Positions 33,159-43,564 of a stretch of 48,642 nucleotides of DNA are shown one piece after another. The notes under the pieces were generated by a model, which saw only the letters and a list, made by a program, of their open reading frames with translations, searched no databases and had not been told where the DNA came from. The stretch is from Desulfobacterales bacterium GWB2_56_26 (GTDB lineage: Bacteria; Desulfobacterota; Desulfobulbia; Desulfobulbales; Desulfocapsaceae), in the NCBI GenBank assembly GCA_001799365.1, contig MGTI01000071.1, positions 17,037 through 65,678 of the forward strand, read 5' to 3'. Position 1 is the first letter of the stretch, and each line of letters begins with the position of its first letter. Made by a program: the position numbers and the translations under genes.

Positions 33159-33198
33159 AAAAAAAAAGCTGGCTTGGAACAATGTTCCAGCCAGCTTT
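33159..33198 (-). terminator. Rho-independent terminator of the ribosomal protein supercluster
   Basis: On the - strand AAAGCTGGCTGGAAC pairs with GTTCCAAGCCAGCTTT through a short loop and is followed by a run of at least eight T. It ends the alpha-operon transcript downstream of rplQ. Confidence 0.92.
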
Positions 33199-33219
33199 CA
33201 TTTTCATCTACAAACACTG

Positions 33220-33609
33220 TTAGCTTTCAGTTTGGGGGACCTGAATAACCTCTTCGTAACCGACCAGTTCGATAATCGCCATGCTCGCTGCATCGCCTTT
33301 CCGCACTCCGGTTTGCAGGATTCTGGTATATCCGCCATTACGCTCAAGGAACTTCTCTTTAATATCAGTGAACAACTTCTCTACGACGGACTTGCTGCGG
33401 ATGAAGGACAGTGCCTGTCTTCTGGCGTGCAGATCACCTTTCTTTGCAAGAGTTATCAGTTTTTCGGCAATTGGCCGAACTTCCTTGGCTTTTTCCGTGG
33501 TGGTGACTATTCTCTCGTGTTCGAATAGCGAAGTAACCATGTTCCTGAACATCGCCATTCTGTGAGAACTGGTACGTCCTAATCTTTTACCGGCTTTTCT
33601 ATGTCTCAT
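33220..33609 (-). CDS. rplQ: 50S ribosomal protein L17
   Basis: 129 residues. [20 protein letters not shown] opening is standard, followed by ALLRNLATSLF-type and the [20 protein letters not shown] block near the C-terminus. It is the last gene of the alpha operon, 72 bases after rpoA, and the terminator follows 20 bases later. Confidence 0.97.
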   Translation of the reverse strand: MRHRKAGKRLGRTSSHRMAMFRNMVTSLFEHERIVTTTEKAKEVRPIAEKLITLAKKGDLHARRQALSFIRSKSVVEKLFTDIKEKFLERNGGYTRILQTGVRKGDAASMAIIELVGYEEVIQVPQTES

Positions 33610-33681
33610 TTCTAACCTCAGCTTCTGGACAATATCAGAATTGAAATCTATCAGTTAATTAATTTTTCAGTTTTTCCTGCT

Positions 33682-34728
33682 TCAGGCCTTACCTTCTTCC
33701 TTGTCTCCGCGGAGGTTCGGTGGAACCCAGTTTTCAAATTTCATCCCGAGAGTAAGATCCATTTCAGCAAGGAGAGCTTTTATTTCATTGAGAGACTTGC
33801 GGCCGAAGTTTTTGGTCTTCAGCATCTCCTGGTCGGTTTTCTGGGCCAGGTCTCCGATATAGTTTATATCGGCATTCTTCAAACAATTTGCCGATCGAAC
33901 CGAAAGTTCGAGGTCCTCTACAGGCTTATCCAGATAGGGATTGAGAGGTTCGGAATCCTTGATGGAGTCGGTAAGAATCTCGGGCTCGGCATCTTCTTCA
34001 TCAAAGTTGATAAAAATGGTCATCTGATCCTTGAGAATCTTGGCGGCATAAGCCAGTGCGTTCTCAGGTCTAAGGCTGCCATCCGTCTCGATCTCAATGG
34101 TCAATTTGTCGTAGTCCGTTTGCTGGCCGACACGTGCCTGTGAAACGACATATTGGATCTTTTTAATCGGTGTGAAAATAGCATCGATCGGAATCTGGCC
34201 GATGGAAAGGTTCTCCTTATCCATCTTCTCGGCCGGTTGATACCCCTTTCCCCACTCTACAGTCATTTCAGCGTGGAAATTAATCGGTCCGGTCAGAGTG
34301 CAGATGATCTGATCCTCGTTCATCACTTCAACATACGCCGATTCTGTGATATCACCTGCTGTTACAATGCCGGGACCGACCTTGTCGATAACCACCTTTT
34401 GCGAGTCGGGAGTATAAAGCTTAAGCCGTACCAGCTTGAGATTGAGAATTATTTCACTCACGTCCTCCAGAATATCCTTCATGGAGGTGAACTCGTGCAG
34501 TGCGCCTTCAATCTTTACCGTGGTAATAGCTGCACCCTGGATGGAAGAGAGAAGAATCCGCCTCAGGGAATTGCCTATGGTCGTAGCGTAACCTCTTTCG
34601 AGAGGCTGGCAAATGAACTTCCCATACGTATCAGAATGCTTTTCTTTATCAACTTCCAACTTTTCTGGTTTGATCAGCTCATTCCAGTTACGGTGAAACG
34701 GTATTTTTTCGTCAGCAGCTTGAGTCAT
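33682..34728 (-). CDS. rpoA: DNA-directed RNA polymerase subunit alpha
   Basis: 348 residues. N-terminal domain with [22 protein letters not shown], then the linker and the C-terminal domain ([21 protein letters not shown], and [18 protein letters not shown]) that contacts UP elements and activators. The start MTQAADEK (34728) follows GAAGGA; the upstream frame to 34752 lacks such a site. It is the promoter-binding scaffold of RNA polymerase. Confidence 0.97.
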   Translation of the reverse strand: MTQAADEKIPFHRNWNELIKPEKLEVDKEKHSDTYGKFICQPLERGYATTIGNSLRRILLSSIQGAAITTVKIEGALHEFTSMKDILEDVSEIILNLKLVRLKLYTPDSQKVVIDKVGPGIVTAGDITESAYVEVMNEDQIICTLTGPINFHAEMTVEWGKGYQPAEKMDKENLSIGQIPIDAIFTPIKKIQYVVSQARVGQQTDYDKLTIEIETDGSLRPENALAYAAKILKDQMTIFINFDEEDAEPEILTDSIKDSEPLNPYLDKPVEDLELSVRSANCLKNADINYIGDLAQKTDQEMLKTKNFGRKSLNEIKALLAEMDLTLGMKFENWVPPNLRGDKEEGKA

Positions 34729-34849
34729 ATTTTCCTTCTCTGCGATTCCCATCTTTGTAGTCGTGGCCTAAACACCTTACTACAAAGCGAAAACTCGCAT
34801 AAGCTTCAGGATGAACAACGATTGTTTTTATCTTTTGCCCAGCCCAATC

Positions 34850-35479
34850 TTACTTCGAGTAGAGTTCGACGATAAGTCTCTCTTGAATTGGCATGGTGAT
34901 CTCTTCCCTGTTCGGAAGAGCTTTTATCGTTGCCTTGTAGTTGTCTTTATCCAGTTCAATCCAGCTTGGCATCCCTCGTCTTACAACAGCTTCAACGTTC
35001 TCATTGATCAGCGCGTTGGCTCGACTCTTTTCTTTCAAGGTAACAATATCTCCAACCGAGACAAGGAAAGATGGAATGTTTACCTTGCGCCCGTTTACCA
35101 GAATATGGTTGTGCCGAACAAGTTGTCGTGCCTGGTTTCTGGAAGAAGCAAATCCTATCCGAAAGACGGTATTATCCAGACGACGCTCCAGCATAACCAG
35201 TAGATTTTCGCCGGTGACTCCCTTTTGCTGCTCCGCCTTTTCAAAGAATAGCCGGAACTGCTTTTCGAGCATACCGTACATGCTCTTAACCTTCTGTTTT
35301 TCTCGCAATTGAATTGCGTAGTCGGACTGCTTTTTAAATCTTGCCTGGCCATGTTGTCCAGGACCGAATGCACGTCTCTCGAAGGAACATTTGTCGGAAA
35401 AACAACGATCGCCTTTGTGATAGAGCTTTAAATTCTCTCTTCTGCAACTACGACATACTGCATCTATATCTCTAGCCAA
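34850..35479 (-). CDS. rpsD: 30S ribosomal protein S4
   Basis: 209 residues. An N-terminal four-cysteine zinc motif (CRSCRREN...CFSDKC) is followed by [20 protein letters not shown] and the S4 RNA-binding domain with [22 protein letters not shown]. In bacteria S4 is a primary 16S binder and often regulates the alpha operon. The cysteine-containing form is the zinc-bearing one known from Thermus. Confidence 0.97.
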   Translation of the reverse strand: MARDIDAVCRSCRRENLKLYHKGDRCFSDKCSFERRAFGPGQHGQARFKKQSDYAIQLREKQKVKSMYGMLEKQFRLFFEKAEQQKGVTGENLLVMLERRLDNTVFRIGFASSRNQARQLVRHNHILVNGRKVNIPSFLVSVGDIVTLKEKSRANALINENVEAVVRRGMPSWIELDKDNYKATIKALPNREEITMPIQERLIVELYSK

Positions 35480-35525
35480 TTTCGGCCTCCATTCGAATAG
35501 TTTGGGTCAGGTCCATCTTCAGCTA

Positions 35526-35906
35526 TTACACACGACGACGTTTCGGTGGTTTGCACCCGTTGTGTGGAACAGGGGTAACATCATAAATACGACTTACCTC
35601 CAAACCTGTGGTAATCAAAGCACGCAACGCAGCTTCTCTTCCAGGTCCCGGCCCCTTGACCTTAACTTCGACCTTACGCATTCCTATATCGGTAGCCTTT
35701 TTCGCTGCGTCGGTAAGAGCATTCTGCGCAGCAAAGGGTGTCGATTTACGGGATCCTTTGAATCCAAGCACCCCGGCACTGCACCAACTGACCACGTTTC
35801 CCTGCTTATCGGAAATAGTAACGATAGTATTATTAAAGGTCGAATATATAAAGACAATGCCTTCCGGAATATTCTTTTTTACCTTTCTCTTTTTTACAAC
35901 AGCCAT
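35526..35906 (-). CDS. rpsK: 30S ribosomal protein S11
   Basis: 126 residues. [20 protein letters not shown] near the N-terminus and the C-terminal [18 protein letters not shown] identify S11. It lies between rpsM and rpsD, 46 bases before rpsD, as in the usual alpha operon. Confidence 0.97.
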   Translation of the reverse strand: MAVVKKRKVKKNIPEGIVFIYSTFNNTIVTISDKQGNVVSWCSAGVLGFKGSRKSTPFAAQNALTDAAKKATDIGMRKVEVKVKGPGPGREAALRALITTGLEVSRIYDVTPVPHNGCKPPKRRRV

Positions 35907-35930
35907 AACTTACACCTGTGTTGAGTTCAA

Positions 35931-36296
35931 TTATTTCCGACGTGCGGCGCCCTTCCGAGGTCCTTTTCGCGTGCGTGCATTTGTTTTGGTATTTTGCCCG
36001 CGACAGGGTAACCCCATACGATGGCGTCTGCCTCGATAACATCCAAGATCGGTAAGTCTCTTGATGTCCATTGAGACTTCTCTCCGACGATCGCCTTCAA
36101 CAACATATTCATCCTCGATGACCTTACGGATGCGGTTGACATCATCACCGTCAAGATCGTCGCTGTTCATTGTATATGGCAGATCCACTTTATCGAGAAT
36201 CTTGCGTGCGGAAGTTAAACCGATGCCGTGTATGTAAGTTAACGCACGGTCCATATGTTTGTTTTTCGGAAGGTCAATTCCTGCTATACGTGCCAA
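35931..36296 (-). CDS. rpsM: 30S ribosomal protein S13
   Basis: 121 residues. [26 protein letters not shown] is the conserved N-terminus. [20 protein letters not shown] is the Lys/Arg-rich C-terminal tail that contacts tRNA in the P site. First gene of the alpha part, following rpmJ. Confidence 0.97.
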   Translation of the reverse strand: MARIAGIDLPKNKHMDRALTYIHGIGLTSARKILDKVDLPYTMNSDDLDGDDVNRIRKVIEDEYVVEGDRRREVSMDIKRLTDLGCYRGRRHRMGLPCRGQNTKTNARTRKGPRKGAARRK

Positions 36297-36344
36297 GGTA
36301 TATCTCCTTAGAAGAAGTAGGTAATTATAATTGGCAAAATCAAA

Positions 36345-36458
36345 TTATCCCTGCCTCTGTTTATGTTTCTTAACTTTACAGGATACGCGAACAATACCGT
36401 TGCGTTTAAAGATCTTACAGTCACTGCATATTTTCTTTATCGATGCGCGTACTTTCAT
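36345..36458 (-). CDS. rpmJ: 50S ribosomal protein L36
   Basis: A 37-residue protein, [20 protein letters not shown] and onward to KHKQRQG. Cys11, Cys14, Cys27 and His32 form the zinc-ribbon L36 pattern. It sits between infA and rpsM exactly where expected. Confidence 0.95.
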   Translation of the reverse strand: MKVRASIKKICSDCKIFKRNGIVRVSCKVKKHKQRQG

Positions 36459-36472
36459 AATCAACGAACTCT

Positions 36473-36709
36473 CTATTTTTTCTTTTTGGCGTTCTTTGCC
36501 CGAAACGTGACTCTGCCCCTGTTCAAATCATATGGAGAGAGTTCTATGGTAACCCTGTCTCCAGGCAGTATTTTAATAAAATGCATTCGCATTTTCCCTG
36601 AGATGTGGGCCAGCACCTTATGACCGTTGTCTAGCTCTACCCGAAACATCGCATTCGGTAACGGTTCAATAATAGTACCTTCTACTTCTATGGCTTCTTC
36701 TTTTGACAT
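36473..36709 (-). CDS. infA: Translation initiation factor IF-1
   Basis: 78 residues, OB-fold, Lys-rich C-terminal tail (RAKNAKKKK). [20 protein letters not shown] and [20 protein letters not shown] are classical IF-1. Located between map and rpmJ. Confidence 0.96.
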   Translation of the reverse strand: MSKEEAIEVEGTIIEPLPNAMFRVELDNGHKVLAHISGKMRMHFIKILPGDRVTIELSPYDLNRGRVTFRAKNAKKKK

Positions 36710-36797
36710 GGAGTATCCTGAAAAATCAAAGTTTCAGTTAAAAACGGAACAGTATAGTACAACTTCATCAAAAAGAGAAGCTGTTTTTTTGATACCG

Positions 36798-37592
36798 CTA
36801 ATTTTCACGAGAGCTCAAAACCATCGGACCCATCTCGGTTATAGCAACCGAATGTTCGAAATGAGCCGAAGGTTTTTTGTCATTCGTAATAACAGTCCAA
36901 CCGTCTCTCAACACTTTAACTTTATGTGTACCCATGTTCACCATAGGTTCAATGGCCAAAACCATACCAGGTAACAGCCTGGATGTTCTCTCCCCTTGGT
37001 AGAAATTTGGAATTTCCGGTGCTTCATGTAGAGATGAACCGATTCCATGGCCAACAAATTGTTTGACCACGGAAAAACCGTTTTCCTCTACATGCGCCTG
37101 AATTGCCTTGGAGATGTCTGCGACTCGATTTCCAACAATCGCCTGTGCAATCCCCTTCTCAAGTGATTCTTTTGTCACAATAAGCAGCCTTGCCACATCT
37201 TCTTTAACTCCCCCGACCGGAAGAGTAACGGCAGAGTCACCAAAAAAACCACGAAAAAGCACCCCAAAATCTATCGATACGATATCCCCTTTCTTGAGCT
37301 TTCTTTTTCGAGAAGGAATACCGTGTACAACTTCTTCATTGATCGATACGCAAAGACTCCCTGGAAATCCCCTATATCCTTTGAAAGCAGGTATCGCCTT
37401 CATTTTTAGACATTTATCTTCAGCAACCCGGTCCAGATCCCAAGTAGTGATCCCTGCTTCGATAATTGTTTGCAGCATCGATAAAGTTTCTGCAACAATT
37501 TGATTGGCCTCTCTCATCAAGAGGATTTCGTCTGCAGTTTTTATAATAATATTTCTGCTGCGAGGTTCGTCTGTTGAAGCAGTCACAATCAC
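36798..37592 (-). CDS. map: Methionine aminopeptidase type I
   Basis: 264 residues. It removes N-terminal Met from nascent proteins. DILLMREANQIVAETL-type start, then VSIDFGVLFRGFFGDSAVTL with the two metal-binding Asp, HGIGSSLHEAPEIPNF with metal-binding His, and LAIEPMVN with Glu are present. It starts with GTG in a GTGA overlap with the secY stop. adk is missing between secY and map. Confidence 0.95.
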   Translation of the reverse strand: MIVTASTDEPRSRNIIIKTADEILLMREANQIVAETLSMLQTIIEAGITTWDLDRVAEDKCLKMKAIPAFKGYRGFPGSLCVSINEEVVHGIPSRKRKLKKGDIVSIDFGVLFRGFFGDSAVTLPVGGVKEDVARLLIVTKESLEKGIAQAIVGNRVADISKAIQAHVEENGFSVVKQFVGHGIGSSLHEAPEIPNFYQGERTSRLLPGMVLAIEPMVNMGTHKVKVLRDGWTVITNDKKPSAHFEHSVAITEMGPMVLSSREN

Positions 37593-38893
37593 CTACGGCC
37601 TTTAATTCTGCCCTGTTTCATAAACCCTTCATAATTCCTCATATGCAGATGCGATTCAATCTGCGCGATAGTGTCTATGCCGACACCGACTACAATGAGC
37701 AGCGCTGTTCCACCGAAATAGAAGGGAATGTTAAATTGAGAGATAAGTACTGTCGGCAGCACACAGACCGTGCTGAGGTATATAGCCCCGACAACTGTTA
37801 ACCTCGTTAAAACTTTATCAATAAACTCAGCTGTCTTTTTACCGGGTCTGATTCCTGGAATAAATCCGCCGTGTTTTTTTAGATTTTCGGCAACGTCATC
37901 CGGCTTAAAAGTGACTGCCGTGTAAAAAAAACAGAAGAAAACGATCATTGCCACATAGCATATATAATAGTATACGGTCCCGGGATTCATCGCAGCCGAT
38001 GCTTTCTGTACCCAGTCAATCTGGATAAAACTTCCAATGGTGGCCGGAAACATCATTATCGATGAAGCGAAAATCGGTGGAATTACTCCGGATATATTTA
38101 TTTTCAGTGGCAAATGCGAACTCTGTCCACCATACACTCTTCGGCCGACTACTCGTTTGGCGTACTGTATCGGAATACGGCGCTGCGAGGTCTCACAGAA
38201 TACAATAACTCCGACCACCGCAAACATGAACAGTACAAGAAACGGAACAAAGAACAGTGCGATCTCTCCAGCCTTGATCAATTGAATGGAGTTGACGATA
38301 GCAGCCGGTCCTCTTGCAACAATTCCGGCAAAGATGATTAGTGAGATGCCGTTGCCTATTCCTCGTTCCGTCATCTGTTCCCCAAGCCACATAATGAAGG
38401 CAGTGCCTGAGGTGAGGGTCAACATGGTCAGGAGTTTAAACTGCAACCCGGGATCAAGGACAATCGCCTCTCCACCAGGCCCTGTCATTCCCTCCAATCC
38501 CGCCGCGATGAATGTCCCCTGAATGACACTGAGGAATACTGTGCCGTATCGCGTATATTGAGTGATTTTACGCTGCCCGGATTGACCTTCCTTTTTCAAC
38601 GCCTCGAGCTGAGGAATAACGACCGTCAACAGCTGGATTATGATCGAGGCGCTGATGTAGGGCATTATTCCCAATGCAAAGATCGAGAAATTTTCCAGAG
38701 CACCACCGGAGAACATGTTAAACATGCCGAACAGGGTGCTGGCATTTTGGCTGAAGAATGCAGACAATGCTTCGCCGTTGATTCCAGGGGTCGGAATCTG
38801 AACTCCTATCCTGTATACTGCGAGCATTATAAGCGTAAACAACACACGCCGACGCAACTCAGGAATATTTGCAGCATTCTGCAATCCACTCAT
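37589..38893 (-). CDS. secY: Preprotein translocase subunit SecY
   Basis: 434 residues, ten predicted transmembrane helices. The N-terminal PELRRRVLFTLIMLAVYRIG, the plug region and ALGIMPYISASIIIQLL are standard, as is the C-terminal GGTALLIVVGVGIDTIAQIE. It forms the inner-membrane protein-conducting channel with SecE and SecG. It follows rplO after 61 bases and is followed by map. Confidence 0.97.
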   Translation of the reverse strand: MSGLQNAANIPELRRRVLFTLIMLAVYRIGVQIPTPGINGEALSAFFSQNASTLFGMFNMFSGGALENFSIFALGIMPYISASIIIQLLTVVIPQLEALKKEGQSGQRKITQYTRYGTVFLSVIQGTFIAAGLEGMTGPGGEAIVLDPGLQFKLLTMLTLTSGTAFIMWLGEQMTERGIGNGISLIIFAGIVARGPAAIVNSIQLIKAGEIALFFVPFLVLFMFAVVGVIVFCETSQRRIPIQYAKRVVGRRVYGGQSSHLPLKINISGVIPPIFASSIMMFPATIGSFIQIDWVQKASAAMNPGTVYYYICYVAMIVFFCFFYTAVTFKPDDVAENLKKHGGFIPGIRPGKKTAEFIDKVLTRLTVVGAIYLSTVCVLPTVLISQFNIPFYFGGTALLIVVGVGIDTIAQIESHLHMRNYEGFMKQGRIKGRR

Positions 38894-38954
38894 TATGTTA
38901 CCTATATGCGATTCTACTGAAATTCCACTTCAGATAAACTTTTGACCAACCTGC

Positions 38955-39407
38955 TTAAGCCTCTACAGGCTTTTCGATAACAACAGAACCGCCGGCCGCT
39001 TCAATTTTGCTCTTTGCCGAAGCGCTGATCTTGTCTACCTGCACTTTAATCGCCTTTGTTATCTCGCCGTTCGCCAGCACTTTAACGGCCATTCCCTTTT
39101 TTACGATCCGTGCCGCAATCAGTACTTCAACAGTAATAACGTCGGCAACCATCTCATTCAGCTGAGAAAGTGAAACCAGAGCATACTCTTTCTTAAAAAC
39201 ATTGGTAAAGCCACGTTTTGGGATACGCCTTTGCAAGGGCATCTGACCACCCTCGAATCCCGGTTTGACACCTGAGCCAGATCGAGCTTTAAACCCTTTG
39301 TGACCCCGCCCGGCTGTTTTTCCGTGTCCACTTCCGGGACCACGCCCAACTCGTTTTCTTTGTTTGGTGGATCCTGCCTGGGGAGCGAGTTTTGCTAAGC
39401 TTAACAT
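38955..39407 (-). CDS. rplO: 50S ribosomal protein L15
   Basis: 150 residues. KRVGRGPGSGHGKTAGRGHKG is the Gly/Lys-rich N-terminal part; the C-terminal globular domain follows. One base separates it from the rpmD stop region, as in spc operons. Confidence 0.97.
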   Translation of the reverse strand: MLSLAKLAPQAGSTKQRKRVGRGPGSGHGKTAGRGHKGFKARSGSGVKPGFEGGQMPLQRRIPKRGFTNVFKKEYALVSLSQLNEMVADVITVEVLIAARIVKKGMAVKVLANGEITKAIKVQVDKISASAKSKIEAAGGSVVIEKPVEA

Positions 39408-39408
39408 T

Positions 39409-39591
39409 CTATCTCTCCTCTATACGTACAAGATGCGATACTTTTCTGATCATACCTCTGAGCTCGGGAGTATCTTTTCTTGTCACTGTCTTGTTCATTT
39501 TAGTAAGTCCCAACCCTATCAAAGTAGCATTAACCCTTTTGGTGCTGCCGATGCCGCTTTTCACCAGAGTTACAGTAACTGTCTCAGACAT
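39409..39591 (-). CDS. rpmD: 50S ribosomal protein L30
   Basis: 60 residues. VTLVKSGIGSTKRVNATLIG and DTPELRGMIRKVSHLVRIEE are the usual L30 segments. Between rpsE and rplO. Confidence 0.95.
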   Translation of the reverse strand: MSETVTVTLVKSGIGSTKRVNATLIGLGLTKMNKTVTRKDTPELRGMIRKVSHLVRIEER

Positions 39592-39655
39592 TTGACTACC
39601 TTCTTTTCAAATATTGACTTGGAAGTGTTCCTCTTTGGAAAACACTCCGGTGTAA

Positions 39656-40168
39656 TTAAGCGCTTAGCTCCTCTAAGGATTTGCCGCGCAACTCTGCTAT
39701 ATTTCGGGCAGAACGTAAATCTTTTAATCCAGCCAGAGTGGCTTTGACCATGTTATGGGGATTGTGCGAGCCAAGACACTTGGTAAGTATATTTGAAACA
39801 CCTGCAGCTTCGAGGACCGCTCGTACAGGACCACCGGCAATAAGTCCGGTGCCTGCCGATGCAGGTTTCAATAAGACCTTACCCGCTCCGAATTTGCCGA
39901 CAATCTGATGAGGAATGGAAGTCTCGGTGAGAGCGATGGAACACATACTTTTCCGAGCCTGTTCAACTCCCTTCCGAATCGCCTCAGGAACCTGATTGGC
40001 CTTTCCGAGGCCATATCCGACCTTTCCCTTACCGTCACCTACAACGACAATCGCACTGAAGCTGAACCGCCGTCCGCCCTTAACAACCTTCGCTACACGA
40101 TTAATAAATACAATCTTCTCTATAAGCTCCTCAGTAGCCACACTTTTGGAACGTTTGAAATCAGACAA
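39656..40168 (-). CDS. rpsE: 30S ribosomal protein S5
   Basis: 170 residues. [21 protein letters not shown] is the S5 dsRNA-binding-like domain; the later [20 protein letters not shown] is the conserved C-terminal part. Role in translational accuracy. Between rplR and rpmD. Confidence 0.97.
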   Translation of the reverse strand: MSDFKRSKSVATEELIEKIVFINRVAKVVKGGRRFSFSAIVVVGDGKGKVGYGLGKANQVPEAIRKGVEQARKSMCSIALTETSIPHQIVGKFGAGKVLLKPASAGTGLIAGGPVRAVLEAAGVSNILTKCLGSHNPHNMVKATLAGLKDLRSARNIAELRGKSLEELSA

Positions 40169-40192
40169 GGGACACCCCCGTAAAATTAGTGA

Positions 40193-40558
40193 TTAAAATT
40201 CCAGGCCACCTTCCCGAGCTCCCTCGGAAAGTGATTTCACCCTGCCGTGATACACTGCACCGCCGCGATCAAAGGTAACTTTCATAATGCCTGATGCTTT
40301 TGCCCGTGTCGCGAGTACCTGGCCAACCTTTTTTGCAGCCGCAGTTTTACCCTTTTCTTCACCCAAGTTGAATTCCTTATCGATGGTGGACATTGACACA
40401 AGGGTACGCCCTGCTGCATCATCGATCAACTGCGCGTAAATATGTTTATTGCTTTTAAAGACCCTCAGTCTCGGCCTTTCGCTCGTACCAGAGATTTTCT
40501 TTCTGATACGCTGTATGCGCTTGGCCCTCGCTGTAATCTTGGGGTTCGTCTTAGCCAT
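40193..40558 (-). CDS. rplR: 50S ribosomal protein L18
   Basis: 121 residues, Arg/Lys-rich N-terminus ([20 protein letters not shown]) and the [27 protein letters not shown]-terminal region shared by L18 proteins. Binds 5S rRNA. Between rplF and rpsE. Confidence 0.97.
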   Translation of the reverse strand: MAKTNPKITARAKRIQRIRKKISGTSERPRLRVFKSNKHIYAQLIDDAAGRTLVSMSTIDKEFNLGEEKGKTAAAKKVGQVLATRAKASGIMKVTFDRGGAVYHGRVKSLSEGAREGGLEF

Positions 40559-40602
40559 TGCTATACACCATGTAAAAATTAGCGACCGCAGAGGTCAATA
40601 TT

Positions 40603-41142
40603 TTATTTTGTTCCTGACTTGCCGACTTTCTTAATTATTACTTCGTTATCGTATCGAATGCCTTTGCCTTTATAGGGTTCAGGCTTTCTTATCTGCCTAA
40701 TTTTTGAGGCAGTAAGTCCAAGCAGTTCCTTATCGATTGATTCGAGAACGATTTTGGTATTTCCTTCAACAGTTGCTTTAACTTCATTTGGGAGCATAAA
40801 ATCTTTGGGATCAGAAAACCCGACATTGAGCGTGAGTACTGAACCGCTGACACTTGCCTTGTAGCCTACTCCCTCAATAATGAGGACTTTTTTAAAACCA
40901 TCGGCAACTCCAGTGATCATATTGTTAATAAGAGTACGAGTCAGGCCACGAAATGCATTGACCTTCGTATTCTCTACTCTATTACTAACACTGATCACGT
41001 TATCCTGGACTGTAACTTCTATATCCGAGATTATATTGCGTTTCAAAGTTCCCTTTGTACCGGTTACGGTTATAAGCTGATCCTGCAGATCGACTTTAAC
41101 TCCGACAGGCACAGGGATTGGTTGCTTACCAATTCGAGACAT
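40603..41142 (-). CDS. rplF: 50S ribosomal protein L6
   Basis: 179 residues. SRIGKQPIPVPVGVKVDLQD opening and the C-terminal KPEPYKGKGIRYDNEVIIKK are diagnostic of L6. Between rpsH and rplR. Confidence 0.97.
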   Translation of the reverse strand: MSRIGKQPIPVPVGVKVDLQDQLITVTGTKGTLKRNIISDIEVTVQDNVISVSNRVENTKVNAFRGLTRTLINNMITGVADGFKKVLIIEGVGYKASVSGSVLTLNVGFSDPKDFMLPNEVKATVEGNTKIVLESIDKELLGLTASKIRQIRKPEPYKGKGIRYDNEVIIKKVGKSGTK

Positions 41143-41166
41143 AATTTCCTCCGTTATTCGCAGGGT

Positions 41167-41565
41167 CTACCAGACCTCGCAAATTATCTCCCCACCAGAA
41201 TTAAGAGCTCTAGCAGTCTTATCTGTCACAATGCCCTTGGATGTGGAGATAATTGCGATCCCAAACCCACCCAATACTCTTGGTATTTCATTTACCTTGG
41301 CATATTTTCGCAACCCCGGTTTACTTACTCTCTTAAGGCCGGTGATAACAGTCTCTCTGTTGGGACCATACTTAAGATCAACTTTCAGTATGTCCTGAAC
41401 ATCGTCGCCGATTACGTGATAGTCACGAATATATCCTTCTTCCTTCAGTACCTTCGCCACTCCAACTTTGACAGTGGATGAAGGCATTTGGACAGAATCA
41501 AACTTTACCATTACTGCGTTTCTTAACCTGGTCAGCATATCTGCCAGGGGATCGCTCATAGACAT
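41167..41565 (-). CDS. rpsH: 30S ribosomal protein S8
   Basis: 132 residues. I take the ATG at 41565 ([19 protein letters not shown]) because GGAG lies 8 bases upstream; three codons further up a GTG gives the longer frame. The C-terminus has [22 protein letters not shown]-type S8 sequence. S8 is a primary 16S binder and the spc operon regulator in E. coli. Confidence 0.96.
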   Translation of the reverse strand: MSMSDPLADMLTRLRNAVMVKFDSVQMPSSTVKVGVAKVLKEEGYIRDYHVIGDDVQDILKVDLKYGPNRETVITGLKRVSKPGLRKYAKVNEIPRVLGGFGIAIISTSKGIVTDKTARALNSGGEIICEVW

Positions 41566-41624
41566 AGCGAACACTCCTTATTTTCAAATTGTTACCTAAA
41601 TCTGACAGAGATAGAGATGGACTT

Positions 41625-41810
41625 CTACCAACTGGATTTGGTGACACCAGTTATTTCTCCGCTGGATGCAAGTTTGCGGAAGCAAATTCTGCAAACACCG
41701 AATTTCCTGATAAATGCCCTGGGACGTCCGCAAAGAGGGCATCTGTTATACTTCCGCGCAGAAAATTTTGCTTTTCTTTGTGCCTTTGCAATTATGGATT
41801 TCTTAGCCAA
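41625..41810 (-). CDS. rpsN: 30S ribosomal protein S14 (type Z, zinc-binding)
   Basis: 61 residues from a TTG at 41810 that follows GGAGG by 5 bases; the earlier in-frame TTG (41822) would put the ribosome-binding site inside the gene. The zinc motif CPLCGRP...GVCRICF gives the four-cysteine, short S14 form. Between rplE and rpsH. TTG starts are rare for ribosomal protein genes. Confidence 0.92.
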   Translation of the reverse strand: MAKKSIIAKAQRKAKFSARKYNRCPLCGRPRAFIRKFGVCRICFRKLASSGEITGVTKSSW

Positions 41811-41854
41811 ACCGACCTCCAAATACTAACTTTTAAGGATCTTCGAACGATCAA

Positions 41855-42394
41855 TTATTTTTTAAATGGTAAACCAAGCATTCTGAGCAAAGAGGCACTC
41901 TCCACATCAGTTTTCGCGGTTGTTACAATAGTAATGTTCAACCCTTTGATTTTATCAATTTTGTCGTAATCTATTTCAGGGAAGATTATTTCTTCCTGAA
42001 TTCCCATCGAGTAATTTCCTCTCCCGTCAAACCCTTTAGGAGACAAGCCTCGGAAATCGCGAACACGCGGCAGGGCAACATTTACCAGTTTACTAAAAAA
42101 ATCATACATCTTGTCGCCACGAAGGGTAACACAACAGCCGATAGGCATGCCAACCCGCAACTTGAAGGTGGCTATAGATTTTTTGGCCTTGGTAACTATC
42201 GCCTTCTGGCCGGCGATTCTCGTCAGCTCTTCAGCAGCACCCTCTACTATCTTCGGATTCTGCACCGCCTCACCGAGGCCCATGTTCAAAACAATTTTTT
42301 TTATCTGAGGAATTTCCATGACATTTTTATAGCCGAATTCCTCTCTGAGTGCAGGAACACACTCATTAATGTATATATCTCTCAGCGCACCCAT
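41855..42394 (-). CDS. rplE: 50S ribosomal protein L5
   Basis: 179 residues. [21 protein letters not shown] and the [20 protein letters not shown] block identify L5. Binds 5S rRNA and P-site tRNA. Between rplX and rpsN. Confidence 0.97.
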   Translation of the reverse strand: MGALRDIYINECVPALREEFGYKNVMEIPQIKKIVLNMGLGEAVQNPKIVEGAAEELTRIAGQKAIVTKAKKSIATFKLRVGMPIGCCVTLRGDKMYDFFSKLVNVALPRVRDFRGLSPKGFDGRGNYSMGIQEEIIFPEIDYDKIDKIKGLNITIVTTAKTDVESASLLRMLGLPFKK

Positions 42395-42421
42395 GTATGA
42401 CTCCTAGCGTATCCTTTTTGA

Positions 42422-42757
42422 CTATGCTTTGCTTTCGATGGACTCACCGCAGCTCTTGCAGTAGCGGATTTTTTTCCCATCGTCGAGAATTTTCTTGCCG
42501 ATGCGACCGGTTTTGGTGCACTCAGGACAGATTAGCTGCAGATTGGAAACATGGATCGGAGATTCCTTTTCAACAATCTGACCCTGCTGGTTCATCTCTC
42601 TTGGCTTGGTATGCCGCTTGATCATGTTGATCCGCTCAACCACAGCCTTGTCCTTATCTATCAGAACCCGGAGAACCTTTCCAACTCTGCCTTTATCTTT
42701 GCCGGCAATTACCTCAACCTGATCATTTTTCTTCAGGTATGTTTTCCCCTGTCTCAT
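42422..42757 (-). CDS. rplX: 50S ribosomal protein L24 with C-terminal zinc ribbon
   Basis: 111 residues from ATG 42757, preceded by AAAGG at 8 bases. KOW motif: [16 protein letters not shown]. The C-terminal tail [15 protein letters not shown]...[12 protein letters not shown] contains two CxxC pairs, that is, a zinc-ribbon extension seen in many bacterial L24 proteins. Between rplN and rplE. Confidence 0.96.
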   Translation of the reverse strand: MRQGKTYLKKNDQVEVIAGKDKGRVGKVLRVLIDKDKAVVERINMIKRHTKPREMNQQGQIVEKESPIHVSNLQLICPECTKTGRIGKKILDDGKKIRYCKSCGESIESKA

Positions 42758-42809
42758 TGTTGTACCTTTATTCAATCAGTGTATCTATACCCCATGCAGA
42801 CACGGGTCG

Positions 42810-43178
42810 TTAAAGTGCTTCTGGGGCCAGAGAAATAATTTTCATGAATCCTTGATTCCTTAACTCACGAGCAACCGGACCAAAGATACGTGTGCCGACC
42901 GGTTCGCCGGATGACGCCAACATTACTGCGGCGTTATCATCGAATTTCACCCAGGTATCGTCCATCCTTTTCATTTCTCGCTTCGTTCGGACGATAACGG
43001 CTTTCATGACGTCGCCCTTTTTGACCTTAGCGTTCGGTATGGCCTCTTTGACCGTAACGACAATTACATCGCCGATGGTTGCATAACGTTTTCCGGTCCC
43101 GCCAAGAACTCTGATGCAAAGCACTTTTTTGGCCCCGGAATTGTCAGCAACGTTGAGTACTGTTTCTGTCTGTATCAT
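42810..43178 (-). CDS. rplN: 50S ribosomal protein L14
   Basis: 122 residues. [20 protein letters not shown] and the [20 protein letters not shown]-type C-terminus are typical. Between rpsQ and rplX. Confidence 0.97.
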   Translation of the reverse strand: MIQTETVLNVADNSGAKKVLCIRVLGGTGKRYATIGDVIVVTVKEAIPNAKVKKGDVMKAVIVRTKREMKRMDDTWVKFDDNAAVMLASSGEPVGTRIFGPVARELRNQGFMKIISLAPEAL

Positions 43179-43241
43179 AATTTCACCTGATATCTCATCT
43201 GATTAGCCGCTATTAGCACAGCCATCCAGCTTCTGCCAGTA

Positions 43242-43502
43242 TCACACTGCCTGTTCCAGTATGGTTTTCACCCGCCATCTTTTTCTTTTGCTCAATGGAC
43301 GGCATTCTTCAATGAGAACAATGTCTCCAATATTGCAGCTATTGTCCGGATCATCAGCGAGATACTTAACGCTGGTTTTCATGAATTTCCCATAGAGCTT
43401 GTGACGAACTTTACGTTCAACCCGAACGACAACACTTTTTTCCATTCTGTTGCTGACGACAGAACCAGTTCTTGTCTTTCTCGATTTTTTTAATTCACTC
43501 AT
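43242..43502 (-). CDS. rpsQ: 30S ribosomal protein S17
   Basis: 86 residues, OB-fold. RTGSVVSNRMEKSVVVRVER near the N-terminus and the CRPLSKRKRWRVKTILE tail match S17. Between rpmC and rplN. Confidence 0.97.
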   Translation of the reverse strand: MSELKKSRKTRTGSVVSNRMEKSVVVRVERKVRHKLYGKFMKTSVKYLADDPDNSCNIGDIVLIEECRPLSKRKRWRVKTILEQAV

Positions 43503-43564
43503 AATTAGTCAATTTGTAGGTGTTTTTAGAACCTGACCATCTATTCAATTGTCAATACCGGTCA

